Assembly: GCA_950106755.1 (NCBI GenBank)
Contig: OX467088.1
Coordinates: 10,276,001 to 10,340,000 of the forward strand
DNA length: 64,000 nucleotides
Source of the DNA: Climacium dendroides
Taxonomy: Eukaryota > Streptophyta > Bryopsida > Hypnales > Climaciaceae
Reading direction: 5' to 3'
In this document: positions 1 through 11,600 of the stretch, one piece after another
How positions within the stretch are numbered: the stretch's first letter is position 1
Layout: each line of letters begins with the position of its first letter
Notes under the pieces: model-generated
Seen by the model: only the letters and a program-made list of their open reading frames with translations
What the model was told of the DNA's origin: nothing
The model's database searches: none
Translations under genes and position numbers: made by a program

Positions 1-890
1 TTTTGTTTTCATCATGCCCTTGTTGTATTGCATTGCAACGAACTCTGTTCTCATATATTATAAATATAGTGGTATTTCAAAAAAAAAACATTGACCAAAT
101 ATTCTTCAGTATAAAGTAAATTAATGATCATAGTAGCATGTAAACAATAATGTATCACATCTCATATAGTAAACCAATTGAAGAGTTATATGTCTAAATA
201 TATAAGGTGTATACAGGGACCCAAAGGCCTTTCCAGGGTTAACCAAATTGGACTGCAGAGTTTCCAGCCCATGATGAGGTGGAGCTTTCTGTAGCTTCTC
301 GAAAGTCTAAAGTAGTACCCTCGTGTCCATATCAAGCAGTTCCTCATTCGACCTTAACCCCAGAGCACCTCGACTGTATTTGCTAAAATCCAGACCCTTC
401 TCAATTCATTCCAATCAAACTATCACATAAAATGAGACCCATATAAATTGACTGTATTGATTGATAGTAGATATAGGGCCGAAGCTACAGGGAAAGGGAC
501 ACATCCTTTAACTGTACCGTTGAAAAAACTATAATGGTTAAACAAAGAGATCTTTGAGTTTTGAGAGGCCATATTTGAGGCATTGGACGCTCAGGGGTTA
601 ACCCTTGAAGGACACTAAGGCTAGATGGATGATATGACTGTAGAAACTGACAGAGAATGCACCTTTGCTTCAACAATCCAAACATTTTGGTGACTACCTT
701 GGTTATGGGGGATTACATCCTTCAAAGGTTGAGAAGTTCTCATTCATCCAAACCAATGCTTGACTTCTTAAAAACCACATTTTTTTTTATGAATTCATTG
801 AAATTGATGTAAAAAATATTTTTATAAAGATATAAGCTAAAATATGCCAAAATTCAAGAAAGGGGTAAGGGGTAAGGGGATAATCCTACA
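1..890. other. intergenic, no gene recognised
   Basis: AT-rich sequence with short unsupported open frames only. A 9-bp A run at about 80 and T runs near 780 are the only low-complexity tracts. I see no conserved protein motif, RNA gene or repeat shared with the rest of the window here. Confidence 0.5.
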
Positions 891-904
891 GTCTCAAACC
901 TCCA

Positions 905-1360
905 TATAATCACTAAATTTGGGCTTCCAGACTAATCCCATGTACGGCAGCTGCAATGGACTCAATTGTGTTCTTCTGCACATCAGCGTGCGAGGAAACG
1001 ATCCTCTTGATTCTTTGAGTCCGATGCAACATTCATTTTGAGTTCCCAGGGAAGCAGGAAACAGTTCTCTTCCTTTGTTGAGTGGTTCAACATTCATTTC
1101 CAGTTTTCAGCGCCCACTGTCCTCCACTCTATTTCTGTGTTGACATGGTTTCAACATGTAAGATGAATTTTTTTTTCTAAAACATGAGTGCTCCATGTAG
1201 AGTGTATCCCAATTTATCCCATCACCCCTTCGTCATTGTTCAATGGCTTTGTTGAAATGGAGATCATCAGATGGTTGGCTGGCATTAGTACTGGCATTCC
1301 AGTACACTCACTTGAATATTACTGTGAACATGAAATAGAAACAAGACTCTGATTGATCTC
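905..1360 (+). repeat. dispersed repeat R1, copy 1
   Basis: About 185 bp (955-1140) is closely similar to 39542-39750, and 1197-1360 is closely similar to 40195-40340, in the same orientation. A third, more diverged copy of the first block lies at 38945-39070, just after the kinase-NBS-LRR gene. Open frames across it are short and conserved only because the DNA is duplicated. It could be a duplicated untranslated or 3' gene region; no product is recognised. Confidence 0.75.
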
Positions 1361-1498
1361 TTCTACAGTCAGTGATTCAAAGTCAAGTTATATTCACTGA
1401 CTGGAGAAGAGGAGATGCAATTCACAGGATCATCCACACCCAAAAAGTTTTTCTGCTAATACTCAACTCAAAAGCAATGAGGAATACATACATAGTAA

Positions 1499-1824
1499 GG
1501 TAGGAGGTTCTAAAAAGTGGGCAGGGTCTAAAATCGCCCACCTACTGAAATGTACATTATTTGTGCATGTTGCTTTTTCATGGCCTTCAACAATGTACAG
1601 AAGTGTACATTTTAGGAGTTGGGCGATTTTAGAGCCCTATGCCATTTCAACTTCAAAATTTGATAACTAGTTCCACAATGCTCCAAAAAAATATGAAACA
1701 ACTTGGGTGAGATGCCAATTTCAGTTGTTTTTCAAGGAAAATTTGCTGATAAATATTCTAGGAAGCTTCACCTCCCTGAAACTCAGTTTCAGCTCTTATG
1801 TTGGCAAATTATGCACCTCCTACC
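1499..1824. mobile_element. small TIR element (MITE-like), family GGTAGGAGG
   Basis: Begins GGTAGGAGG and ends CCTCCTACC, so the termini are inverted repeats. It interrupts sequence (1440-1495 and 1825-2030) that is continuous in the 3' flank of the terpene synthase gene at about 54765-55010. A second copy of its interior lies at about 7650-8880, itself interrupted by another element. No coding capacity. A target duplication could not be defined. Confidence 0.6.
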
Positions 1825-2030
1825 TTATTGTGTTTAGGAGTAGCTGGCTCCGGTACTTCTATGTGTGATGAATATTTGAAACAACAGCTCTGTTGTAATC
1901 CACAATCATATTGGACTCCTCTTTCCACTTTTCATTTGAAAGCTGAGCATTCAGTCAAGATTTGCTTTTCTCAGAATTTGATCACCCCAAACCATAACAT
2001 CGGCTCATTGAGAGTATGCAAGTTAACTCA
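1825..2030 (+). repeat. relic of terpene-synthase 3' flank
   Basis: Closely matches 54815-55010, downstream of the MTPSL gene, in the same orientation, including a shared AGCTGGCTCC block and a long stretch around AAACAACAGCTCTGTTGTAA. The matching upstream piece (1440-1495) lies beyond the inserted TIR element. No terpene synthase coding sequence remains next to it, so it reads as the footprint of a lost or rearranged gene copy. Confidence 0.7.
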
Positions 2031-2540
2031 TCAGTGGAGCGTGTTTGTGAAAAAAACAAAGTGAACCCCTTTGCAGCATGTTGTATTTCCCATAAGCAGG
2101 CTCCAAATTTGAGTCACTTGGTAGCGAGTTGTGTAGTGTACAATAGGGTGCAATAATCTTACAAATTGCCTATAGTGCCATTCAAATATTTTTGCATAAT
2201 ATAGAATTAGAATTGGCATCTTTTGTCTTACATAATTAGCATTCAATTCTTAAGCAATCCCAATCAAGCATACCAAATTTCAGTTTCAACATACTCAAAA
2301 CCCATATTTTGTGAATTGTTTAATTTAATATCCATGAATTTATTTACATGATAATTGATTGAACATCATTGGAGATTAGTTTTTTCCAATTTGATTGCAA
2401 AGATTTGTAGGAAACATCCATACGCACATTTTTCATGTTCAAAAATACCCTATGAAGTAATAAGAATAACTATGATCTTTGAAGGGTTCAATCTAAAATA
2501 TTGTATGACCAACTTTGTGAAATAGATATCTTCATATTTT
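2031..2540. other. intergenic, nothing recognised
   Basis: AT-rich DNA between the terpene-synthase relic and the TAACCC-end element pair. Only short open frames without recognisable motifs are present. Confidence 0.5.
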
Positions 2541-4352
2541 AGCCCCTAAAGGGTTTTGACTATGTTTTCACCAAAAATGCTCAAAAACTGCCATTTTTAG
2601 TACAAGTACCAAATTTTAGAAAAAAACCCAACATTTTTGAAGACATCTAACCATAGGATCTTGTAGTAAGTTTATTTGAAAGGATGTGGAAAAAATTTCA
2701 GAAATTTCCACCACTTAGATTGCAAGATATTATCATTTGAATTGACAAAAATCCTTTTTTTGACCTACCAAAAACTCAAGTAGCTACACTTCGCAAGGCC
2801 AAATCATTATAAAAAAAATGTCTAAAATGTTTGTAATTCTTTGAATTCATTCTTCAAGACAAGTTGTCTACATGCTTGAAAAAATTTAGATCATTTGGAA
2901 TTGTACAACATATGGGGAAAAAATAGTCAATAGAAAAAAGTAGAGAATAATTCAAAATACTAAATTGTTAACAATTCATTCATGGAATTAAAAAATGCCA
3001 ATACCAATGGTTGTAATGTTGTAATAAACAATCTACACCTAACATGTCTATTTTTTTCCAAAAATATTGAAATTGAGTTAAATAAAGAACTTCAAAGTTT
3101 ATCTTAGAGTAGAGATTCTATAACTACCAACAAACTACCCACAACTAAAACTCCTCATAACTTTCATCTCATCAATTAAATTGAAATGACTCAAAGCTTT
3201 TGACCTATATATAAATCTAGAGAACCAATTTCAAATTTTTATTTTTTGTAAAAGTATTTCTTAAAGAATTTTTTTTTGTCTAAGTTACCTACCAAGCAAT
3301 AAAAACTACATATCTTACAATAACTTTTTAACCATGTAGTTAAAAGTTATGAGAATTGTTGGACCTTAACGCATTATCCTAGGTATGGAGTACACAATTT
3401 GAGATAGATTTTAACCCTTAAAGGATTTTGACTATGTTTTCACCAAAAATGCTCCAAAACTGCCATTTCTAATATAAGTACCAAATTTTTGACAATTTTT
3501 TTTTGACACATCTAACCATAGGATCTTATAGTAATCTAGTTTGAAAAGACGTGAAAAAAAAATTCAGAAATTTTCACCATGTAGATTGCAAGATATTAGC
3601 ATTTGAAGTGATAAAAATCCTTTTTTGGTCCCTGCAAAAAATAGGCAGCTGTACTTCACAAGGTCACATTTGTATGAAAAAATGCACAAAATGGTGGTTA
3701 CTCTTTAGATTTGTTCTTTAAGGCAAGTTGGCTACATGATTGAAAATTTTCAAATCATTTAGAATTGTACAACATATAGGAAAAAAGTATTAGGTAGAAA
3801 GAAGAAGACAATGATTCAAAACACTCAATTGTTAACAATGTTTTTGTGGAATTGAAAATTTCCAATCCCAGTTGTTGCAATGTTGTAATAAACAATCTAT
3901 ACCTAGTGTTTTTATTCTTTTTCAAAAATATTGAAAATTGAGTTAAATAAAGAACTTCAAAGTTTATTTTAGAGTAGAGATTGCATAACTACCTTCAAAC
4001 TACCTACAACTAAAACTCCTCATAACTCTCATCTCATTAATCAAAATGGAATGATTCAAAGATATCCATGTATAAATAAATCTAGAGAACCAATTTCAAA
4101 TTTTTATGTTTTTAAAAAATGATTTTTAAAGAATTTTTTACGACTATCCATACTACCCATTGAATGTTGAAAACTACATATCATACAATAACTTTTTACC
4201 CATGTAGTCAAAAGTTATGAAAATTGTTGGGCCTTAAAGCTACTCTTTGGACACATGTTGTGTAAAAATTTCAATGAAAAAAATAAAAATTCCATTCATG
4301 GTGAGCTACTCCAAATCGCTATGTTGTCAAAAAACACCGTTTGGTCCTTTAG
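2541..4352 (+). mobile_element. two head-to-tail copies of a ~0.95 kb TAACCC-end element
   Basis: The units 2541-3410 and 3411-4352 share the same ordered blocks: a start like CCCTAAAGGGTTTTGACTATG, a middle with TTGCAAGATATTA and ACAAAAATCCTTTTTT, and an end that reads TCCTTTAGGGGTTAA. The two ends are inverted repeats of one another (TAACCCCTAAAGG type). The first unit lacks the last ~100 bp. Further copies lie at 7692-8640, 44290-45370, 45370-45906 (inverted) and 58525-59716 (inverted). There is no coding capacity, so this looks like a non-autonomous DNA transposon family. Confidence 0.7.
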
Positions 4353-4910
4353 GGGTTAATATAAAACTCCTCAACTAGCACTCAAACAAGGTCAAATGTT
4401 TATTTAAATAAAAAATTTGGAACATATGAAATGTTGAAAATCACTTGTATTTGTAGTATAAGTTCCTTTATTAGACTTCAAATGCAATTAAAAAATAAAT
4501 TATCAACTTGCTTTGAGTTTTAAAGTATAAAGAAGAGTTCCTTACATTCACATGGGGTGGTAGGAGGTAGAACAATCCATGTGAGATATGTTACTCAAAA
4601 TTAGTAAGAGCTTCACCTCTCATTGTAAAGTCAAATAAACATATCCTATATAGGTTATTCTACCTACTATCATTCCATATGAATATAATGAGCTTTTTTT
4701 TGTCTACCAAACTCAAAATAAGCTCAAAATGGTATTCTATTGATGCAAAGTATACCTCAAAATTTAGGGAGTTAAACTACTTATCATTTGCTTCATTCAA
4801 AGTGAACGATAAATAATTTAACTTTCAACACTTGGTACCTCTTTGTGGCAAATTTTGGGTGTGGATGTTTTCACAATATGATGATGTGATGGATTGGATT
4901 TCTGGGATGT
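4353..4910. other. intergenic, nothing recognised
   Basis: AT-rich spacer between the TAACCC-end elements and the foldback element. No gene, motif or internal repeat was seen. Confidence 0.45.
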
Positions 4911-5711
4911 AAGGTAGAACTACCCATTGCCATATAGATTTGCAATTTAGGTACTTTGGAGAAGCTATTTATGAGCTCTCATATTTTTCAGAGGCTGATC
5001 TATTTGAGAGAAATCAATTGCAAAAAGAATGAAGACATTCTGACAAGAATTGAATTTTTTGTGATTTTTCAAAGCTGAAATGTAAAACTGTGAGTAGACC
5101 CTCATTGAAGCATGATCAAAGCATTGTTGAAGCATGATCAAAGCATTGTTGAAGCATGATCAAAGCATTGTTGAAGCATGATCAAAGCATTGTTGAAGCA
5201 TGATCAGACCCTTGTTGAAGCATGGGCTGATGTGTCCACTCCCCAGTGCATTGCCATCATGATGAAGAATTAATAAGATTGTAGTATAGATTTGTGAAGT
5301 GACAGAAATGGGAGGAACCTGTAGGTGGCAGAATTGATGGTAAGGTAGAACTACCCATTACCACCATTTACCCAATTCCCATACCTATAGGTTCCTCTCA
5401 TTTCCGTCACTGGCTCATCTTATTACCATAATCTTACTCATCTATGATCATGATGGCAATGTACTGGGGAGTGGACACATCAGCTCACACTTCAACAATG
5501 GTCTGGTCATGCTTTACCAAGGGTCTACTCACAGTTTTACATTTCAGCTTTGAAAAATCACAAAAAATTCAATTCTTGTCAGAATGTCTTCATTTTTTTT
5601 GCAATTGACTTCTCTCAAATAATTCAATCTCTGAAAAATATGAAAGCTTATAAATAGCTTCTCCAAAGTACCTAGATAGCAAATCTGTATGATAATGGGT
5701 AGTTCTACCTT
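4911..5711. mobile_element. 801-bp foldback element (giant palindrome)
   Basis: The left half (4911 to about 5335) is repeated as reverse complement in the right half (about 5345-5711), in the same order of blocks: AAGGTAGAACTACCC end, a TTTGGAGAAGCTATTTAT block, GAATGAAGACATTCTGACAA, the GAAGCATGATC region, GGGGAGTGGACACATCA and GGAACCTGTAGG. The centre repeats the end motif GGTAGAACTACC. A single arm without its partner occurs at 60722-61072. No protein is encoded, and open frames here are mirror images. Transcribed, it would form one very long hairpin. Confidence 0.85.
5105..5225 (+). repeat. 22-bp tandem repeat inside the foldback arm
   Basis: TTGAAGCATGATCAAAGCAT plus TG is repeated about five times head to tail, with the last unit diverging. 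The opposite arm has only one to two copies, so the array expanded after the palindrome formed; this explains why the left arm is longer. Confidence 0.9.
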
Positions 5712-5735
5712 ATTGGGCAGTTCTACCTCCCTCTT

Positions 5736-7000
5736 CACATGCCTTGTTCACTGTTTCATTGTGGGGCAGATGATCACCGTACCGTCCAGACAACACGCCA
5801 AAGAGCACCATCTTGCACCTCTCTGTAGCGCCAGCCATGGGGATATGCTCTTAAACCAACTTTCTGCCACAAAATGAGCATGAGGAATGCATGTGGGCAA
5901 AGTGGCCAACACTTGGAAACTGATAAAAATTCCACCAGGGACTGGTTCCGTTGGGTCCTTGCACTGTTTCCTCTATCAAAGGAATTTGTCCATGTGTTTA
6001 AAAATTTAAAATTTTTTAAAGAAAGAAGTGGGCCTATGGAATGGGTAGTTCAGAGATTGCTTGTGTTGAGCTTAGCAACAATCCCACCCTGAGCCCTGTT
6101 TTTCTGGGACAATGCAACCTCATAAAACACATCAGCTTCATTGCCATTGTTCCTTTGTTTTGATGAACCAGACTATTGTTGACTCTTAAACAACGGACTG
6201 GTGACCCTGGAAATCATTGGTCAAAAAAATCCAATAGCACTCGTTGGAAGTCAAAGCAATGTAGAAGATCTCCTCTTTTCACACAAAATTTCAAGGATGA
6301 ATAGTTGCACTTATGTCCTACACTAAAAGATTCTTTGTCATCCATCGGTTTGCCTCGACGTTTAAGGGTTAAGTTAGGAGGAGAACACACATTCCTAGTG
6401 AAGCCTGTTCTAGAATGATTTTCTCAACATGGACAATTTGCATACATGTGTTCCCCTCATTTCTACAACGAGGAACTTGTAGAAAGTCCCTTAACCTAAA
6501 GAAGACAAGAGGGCCACAATGGGCAAACTAGGGAGGATTGCCCCATGTATTGCCCCGTGTTTTATCCTTGCATAAAACATTGAAATTTTTTATTTGCCAT
6601 ATATGATAAAATTTGAAAATTTTGAATTCACATTTGCAATCAAAGATCCTAGATCGCTTGGGGTGTGTGATGAAACACCAAATTATAAGTAGGACAAAAT
6701 AGGAGACAGTTTTCACATTTACCCTTCAATGTGGCAATACATGTCAATCTTCCTTGGTCCAGTGGGCATCATTGTTCTTCTCCAGTGCCAAGGATACATC
6801 CAAGGCTAAGGCACTAGTAGCCAATCATTTAAGCAATTTTAGAATAGTTCATACGCAATTTGAGGTGGTGGAAATTTCTCCCATGTAGGAAGATAGGAAA
6901 TATGGGGATAGCAAAAGTTTTAGAGTTTTATTTTCAAAATTGAGTATTGTGAATTTTGGGAGCCAAATAGTGCACTTTACCAGTAGCCAAAGTTCAAAGT
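5736..7000 (+). repeat. relic of terpene-synthase promoter region, copy 1
   Basis: Sequence from 6018 to 6180 is nearly identical to 40385-40540 and recognisably similar to 53009-53140, the TATA-containing upstream region of the MTPSL gene (shared blocks GGAATGGG, TTAGCAACA.TCCCACCC and a GATGAACCAG-like segment). The part 6180-7000 continues to match 40540-40920 and 41370-42130. A block at 6570-6650 also occurs inverted at 60265-60340. No coding sequence of the synthase is attached. Confidence 0.65.
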
Positions 7001-7650
7001 CTTCCAATTTTGATCATTCAAAAATTATTTTCTTGTGCACTACTTCCTACTTTTTTGCTTTCTAACTCAAGAAATGTGTAATAATCTTATTAGTCCCAAC
7101 CTTGCAAAAGACCAAAAAAAACATTCCAAGCTTTGGTTGGAAGTCTGTTCAAGCCTTGCTTGGAAATAGTGTATTGCTACCGTTTGGGTAATGGGCATGG
7201 TTGACAATTGGTGCCTCAACCTTAATGATGGAGTCCCTTCAAAGGACACTAGTCCCCTTCTTTTTTGGCACCATGGGGCCAAATTGCACCATTCCAAAAT
7301 AAATGTCTACTTTTTATCAAATAAAATTAATCTATTTTTGCTAGAAATTTTCCATTTCTATTTGAAATGTGGATGAAGTCTTAAATTTGGATGAAAAGTA
7401 CATGAATATCATTGAAAAGTGTTTTTTTTCCAAAAAATGGATGAATGTAGGAAAACAATATTCCATCAAATTTTAAGTGATTGCCATCTTGGCACTTCTT
7501 AGAAATTCCCCAAAAAAGGGTTGAAAGACATTGGTGTGCACAATTACATTGGTAAGCCTCCAACCATTTAGCTAGACCTCGTCTTTTACGGCAAAATTTT
7601 TGTCAACATTTTACAAAGAAATAACTTAGATCCAAAGTATTGTATAGTAA
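7001..7650. other. intergenic, nothing recognised
   Basis: AT-rich DNA with short opposed open frames that overlap each other. None has a recognisable domain, and no repeat match was noticed. Confidence 0.45.
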
Positions 7651-7691
7651 AGTAGGAGGTTCTAAAATGGCTTATGCTCCAAAATAGCTCA

Positions 7692-8640
7692 CTTCCTTAA
7701 TCCCTAAAGTTCCTTGACTATATTATCAACAAAAATGCTCAAAAATTGTCATCTCTAGTAGAAGTATCAAATTTTAGAATAAAAAAACATTTTCAAACAC
7801 ATGTAATTATAGGATCTTGTAGCACGTTGGTTTTAAAAGATGTACAAATATATTCAAAAACATTCATTGTACACATTGCAAGATATTACGATTTGAAGTG
7901 ACAAAAATCCTTTTGGAGGGCCTACGAAAAATGTACAAAAAAACAGGCAACTGATCTTTACAAGGTCCCATTTGTATGAAAAAATGTCCAAAATAGTTGT
8001 GCTTATTTGGAGTCATTCTTCAAGGCAAGTTGGCTACATACTTGAAAAATTTAAGATCATTTGGAATTGTACAACATATAGGAAAAAATTAGTAAATAGA
8101 AAGAAGTAGACAATGATTCAAAATACTAAATTGTTGAGAATTTAGCTATGGAATTGGAAAATACCAACTCCAATGGTTGCAATGTTGTAATAAACAATAT
8201 GCATCCTACAATTTTATTTTTTTTCAAAAAATATTGAAAATTGAATAAAATAAAGGACTTCCAATTTTATTTTAGAGTAGAAAATCCATTATTGCCTACA
8301 AACTAAAACTCCTCGTAACTTTTGACTCATTGATCAAAATGGAATGATTCAAAAGCTTTTTAAATATACATAAATATTGAGAATCAATTTCAAATTTTTT
8401 CTTGAAAAAAGTGATTTTTCTAATTTGGTCAAACTGCTCAAGTTGAGAAACAAACTACATATTAGGTCATAACTTTTGACCCATATTTCCAAATGTCATG
8501 AATTGTAGTGTACATGAAAGATATTCCTAGTCTACACCTTCTATTAAAGTTTGGGCCCAAAACATGGAAATATCCACTTACATGTACCTACCTAAAATTT
8601 TTATGTTGCCAAAAAATGCAGCTTTGTCCTTTATGAGTTA
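7692..8640 (+). mobile_element. TAACCC-end element nested in a GGTAGGAGG element
   Basis: Carries the same ordered blocks as 2541-4352 and ends with CCTTTATGAGTTAA. Its flanks (7650-7690 and 8641-8830) join into a sequence that is uninterrupted at 1499-1740, where GTAGGAGGTTCTAAAA leads directly to TGTACATT..GTGCATGTTGC. That comparison defines it as an insertion of about 950 bp. Confidence 0.75.
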
Positions 8641-9662
8641 AATGTACACCATTTGTACATGTTGCTTTTTCATAGCCTTCAACAATGTACAAACAATGTA
8701 CATTTTAGGAGTTGAGTCATTTTAGAACCCTATGCCATTTCAACTTCAAAAATTTGTAACTAATTCCACAAAGCTCAAAAAGATATGAAATGACTTGGGT
8801 TAGATGTCAATTCCACTTGTCATTCAAGGAAAAATATTCCAAAACATTTCAAGATGTTTTACCTCTCCAAAATTTAGTTCCAGCCCTTAGATGGTCCATT
8901 TATGAGCCTCATAGCGGCCTCACAATGCCCTTGCAGCCCAAAGAAGCACGTAAGCAATCACGGTACAGTATTATACAGTATAGTGCTACAGTGCAGTGCT
9001 ATAGGAGTTCCCTTGCTGGGACTTTAGCTGTTTCTAACAGGTATGTAGGCTTAGAGCATTGCCACCAACTGCTCCCAACGGCCTTGGCAATGGCACTTTC
9101 TATTTGCCGTGCATTTTTAGTAGAGAACCGCTTCACACCAGCATCCCATTATGCTGCTATGTTTACCGTCCCTTTCGTCCCTTTCATGTTTGCTCGGTAA
9201 TAGAGGGTCTTTGTAGAGGGCAATTTTGTAGTCACGTTAACTTGGTCAACGTTGACTATGACTTCCCTGGATGCTAACGTGGAGGTAATGGAGAGTAGTG
9301 GGGGACATGCAAAGAAGGGGAAGAACTTTTGTGAGGCCAAGGAGAAACAACTGTGTTTTTCATTTTTGCACATTTCGCAAGATCCAAAGCAAGGGACCGG
9401 ACAAAAGAGTGAGAATTTTTGGAGATGCATCACAAAGACAAGAAATCATATCTCAAGTGAACTCATGCCTATCCTTCAAAGTGTGTGGGGACGCTTTGGA
9501 AGCAATTCTTCAACAATGCACACTCCATACATGTTTGAAGGATGGACAAATTCCACAAATAAAAATGATAAAAGAATTTCTACTTAAGAATATAAGATTA
9601 TATAAGAATTTACATCTAAATAAAATTAAAGAATCTATAAATATTAAGAAGTACATGTACAT
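8641..9662 (+). other. right part of nested TIR element, then unrecognised DNA
   Basis: 8641-8880 continues the GGTAGGAGG-family element. From 8900 the base composition rises in GC. Overlapping short open frames (for example 9252-9587 and 9298-9666) are present, but they have no recognisable motif, no splice context and no start region that stands out, so I do not call a gene. Confidence 0.4.
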
Positions 9663-10110
9663 GTAATAGATATCTACAAAGTAAGTGATAAAGCTTCTAC
9701 TTTTAGTCCTTTAGTACTGTGTGTATGTAATAAATTTCTACAAAGTAAGAGATAAAGCTTCTATTTTTAATCTTTTAGTAGTGTATGTATGTAATAGATG
9801 TCTATAAAGTAGGTAATAAAGCTTCTAATTTTAATCTTTTAGTAGTGTGTATGTAATAGATGTCTATAAAGTAAGAAATAAAGCTTCTATTTTTAATCCT
9901 TTAGTAGTGTGTGTATGTAGTAGATGTTTACAAAATACAAGATAAAGCTTCTACTTTTAACCCTTTAGTACCATGTTGATGTATTAGATATCTACAATGT
10001 AGAAGATTAAACTTCTACTTTTAACCCTTTAGTACCATGTTCATGTAATAGACATCTACAATTTAGGAGATAAAACTTCTACTTTTAGCCCTTTGATACT
10101 ATGTTCATGT
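9663..10110 (+). repeat. 64-bp tandem repeat, seven units
   Basis: Each unit starts GTAATAGAT.TCTA, passes through A-rich sequence to AAGCTTCTA.TTTTA, then CCTTTAGTA and a GTGTGTAT or CATGTTCAT end. Units diverge gradually from left to right. The last three share AACCCTTTAGTACCATGTT, showing two subfamilies. It is not coding. Confidence 0.92.
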
Positions 10111-10447
10111 GGGACAAAAGTCAATTCAAAGTTTTGCTTCAAAACAAGTATAATAGGAGTACCACGGTGGCATTCCCCATTTGAATAATGATGGTCAATC
10201 CAATTTTAGCGAGTTCTTGGTGGCGAGCATTAGATGGCCATGGCACCACCACATCTCACAAGGCGGCAAGTGCCTCGCCACTTGTTGGTGCCGTGGTCCA
10301 ATTTGACGGCATAGATGGCGATGCTTACACCTTGGAGCCAATGACCGGGTAGAACTGGTAGTTAGTGTATTGTGAACCTAGACATAGAAACTAAAATATT
10401 ATCATCTATAGCTGACAAAATAAGCAACTACAGACATGATGTGGAGT
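10111..10447. other. intergenic with a GC-rich imperfect hairpin
   Basis: The stretch 10222-10305 folds back on itself: a GGCCATGGCACCACCACATCT-like left arm pairs with the reverse complement of the CACTTGTTGGTGCCGTGGTCC-like right arm around a GGCGGCAAGTGCCTCGCC loop. It stands out in GC from its surroundings. No gene was identified. Confidence 0.35.
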
Positions 10448-10860
10448 GTAGGAAGGTGAAGGAAATATTTCCAATGTGTAGACTATTCCAAAACTGTTCA
10501 TTTAAGAGACTACATCTTGTTCACCTTTTTTTGAGACAAATGAAAGAGGAATTTATTGCCAATGAAGAAAACAAAGGATCCTTAGCCACATGAGGCTTGG
10601 GGGATTGGACAGAGACCACAACACAAAGAGACGGACACAAGCTAATCCAAAGAGGGTCATATACGGGGAGGATCTTGTTCACTTTGGCACTCCAAACCAA
10701 AATAGATGTGTTAAGAGCAAAATGGAAGAATTGGTGGTAGGAAATCAATAATTCATGTTTGGAAATTATTAGTTCCAACCTTTGTTGCATTTTTGTAATC
10801 CTATTGAATGCAAATGGGGTGCTAGTCGGTGATGGATGACTCTAACCTAGTTGAGTTTTG
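10448..10860 (+). repeat. dispersed repeat shared with 46870-47160, carrying a SINE-like insertion
   Basis: The blocks CCAATGTGTAGACTATTCCA and CACTTTGGCACTCCAAACCA, then GGAAGAATTG.TGGTAGGAAAT, match the reverse strand of 46870-47160 in order. The two halves are separated here by 158 bp (insert plus second target copy). A conserved peptide PMCRLFQN.SF.RL.LV can be read in both copies, so it may be an exon relic, but no family is recognised. Confidence 0.65.
10525..10671 (-). mobile_element. SINE-like retroposon insertion, 147 bp, with 11-bp TSD
   Basis: Flanked by the perfect 11-bp duplication ATCTTGTTCAC at 10514-10524 and 10672-10682. On the minus strand the insert ends in an A run, preceded by a segment reading AATAAATTCCTC. 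The homologous site at about 47080-47090 (minus strand) has one target copy and no insert. This is the signature of non-LTR retroposition. A Pol III promoter was not confirmed. Confidence 0.75.
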
Positions 10861-11600
10861 GAACTACTGACATGATAAATAGTGGGTAAAATTTCAAGTA
10901 AAATTTCTAATTCTAATATAAATGGAGGTACTAATTGGAGTATAGGTATTTGAAAAATACAATTAAACATGAGAATCAAAGAATAATAGATGGTGAAGCT
11001 CATGAGTGTTGCTTAGAGTAACGGAGTGTATCATATTTTATGTTTCATTCAAATTTCATCCCAAGTAAAATATTCCAAATGGTGATGTCAATTATGTTGA
11101 CACAATTTTTGTTGAAAAATTAAATCTATAATAGACATAGAGTTTTTGAGCTCTAGACATTTGGCGCTATGAGACAAGTCATTTTAATCCCTTAAAGATT
11201 TGGAGTGAACAATGGATGAACAAAAATATATCCTATGCACTTAAAGTTTTGAGTTTTCGTCCATGTGATTTTTTTTGTAGATTCTTGTGTTAAGTACTTC
11301 TTAAACATTTGTAACATATAAATTTTCAAGACTTGTTGTGTGAATATTCTCTATTTCAAAGGATAAAATTATATTTTATATCAATGAATAATTTGCTTTT
11401 GAGTTTAAAAAATGACTCAACAAACACAACTTAAATAAAGAAGTGAAATAATTTTTTTTAAATTAGCATAAGTAGAAGTATATAACTTCAAATTTGAAAT
11501 TTTGGCTAAAAAATCTTAGTGCTACACATTCAAAAATGTAGTGGAAAATCCAACTATTTAGATATGCTCTATAAATTATATTTCATAATTTTCTAAAAAG
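10861..11600. other. AT-rich intergenic, nothing recognised
   Basis: No supported gene or repeat; homopolymer-rich AT sequence. Confidence 0.45.

Noticed and set aside
8790..9666. Overlapping open frames of 94-136 codons on both strands
   Set aside because: They overlap in several frames, show no motif, and the first begins within a transposable-element end. GC rise alone is not enough to call a gene.
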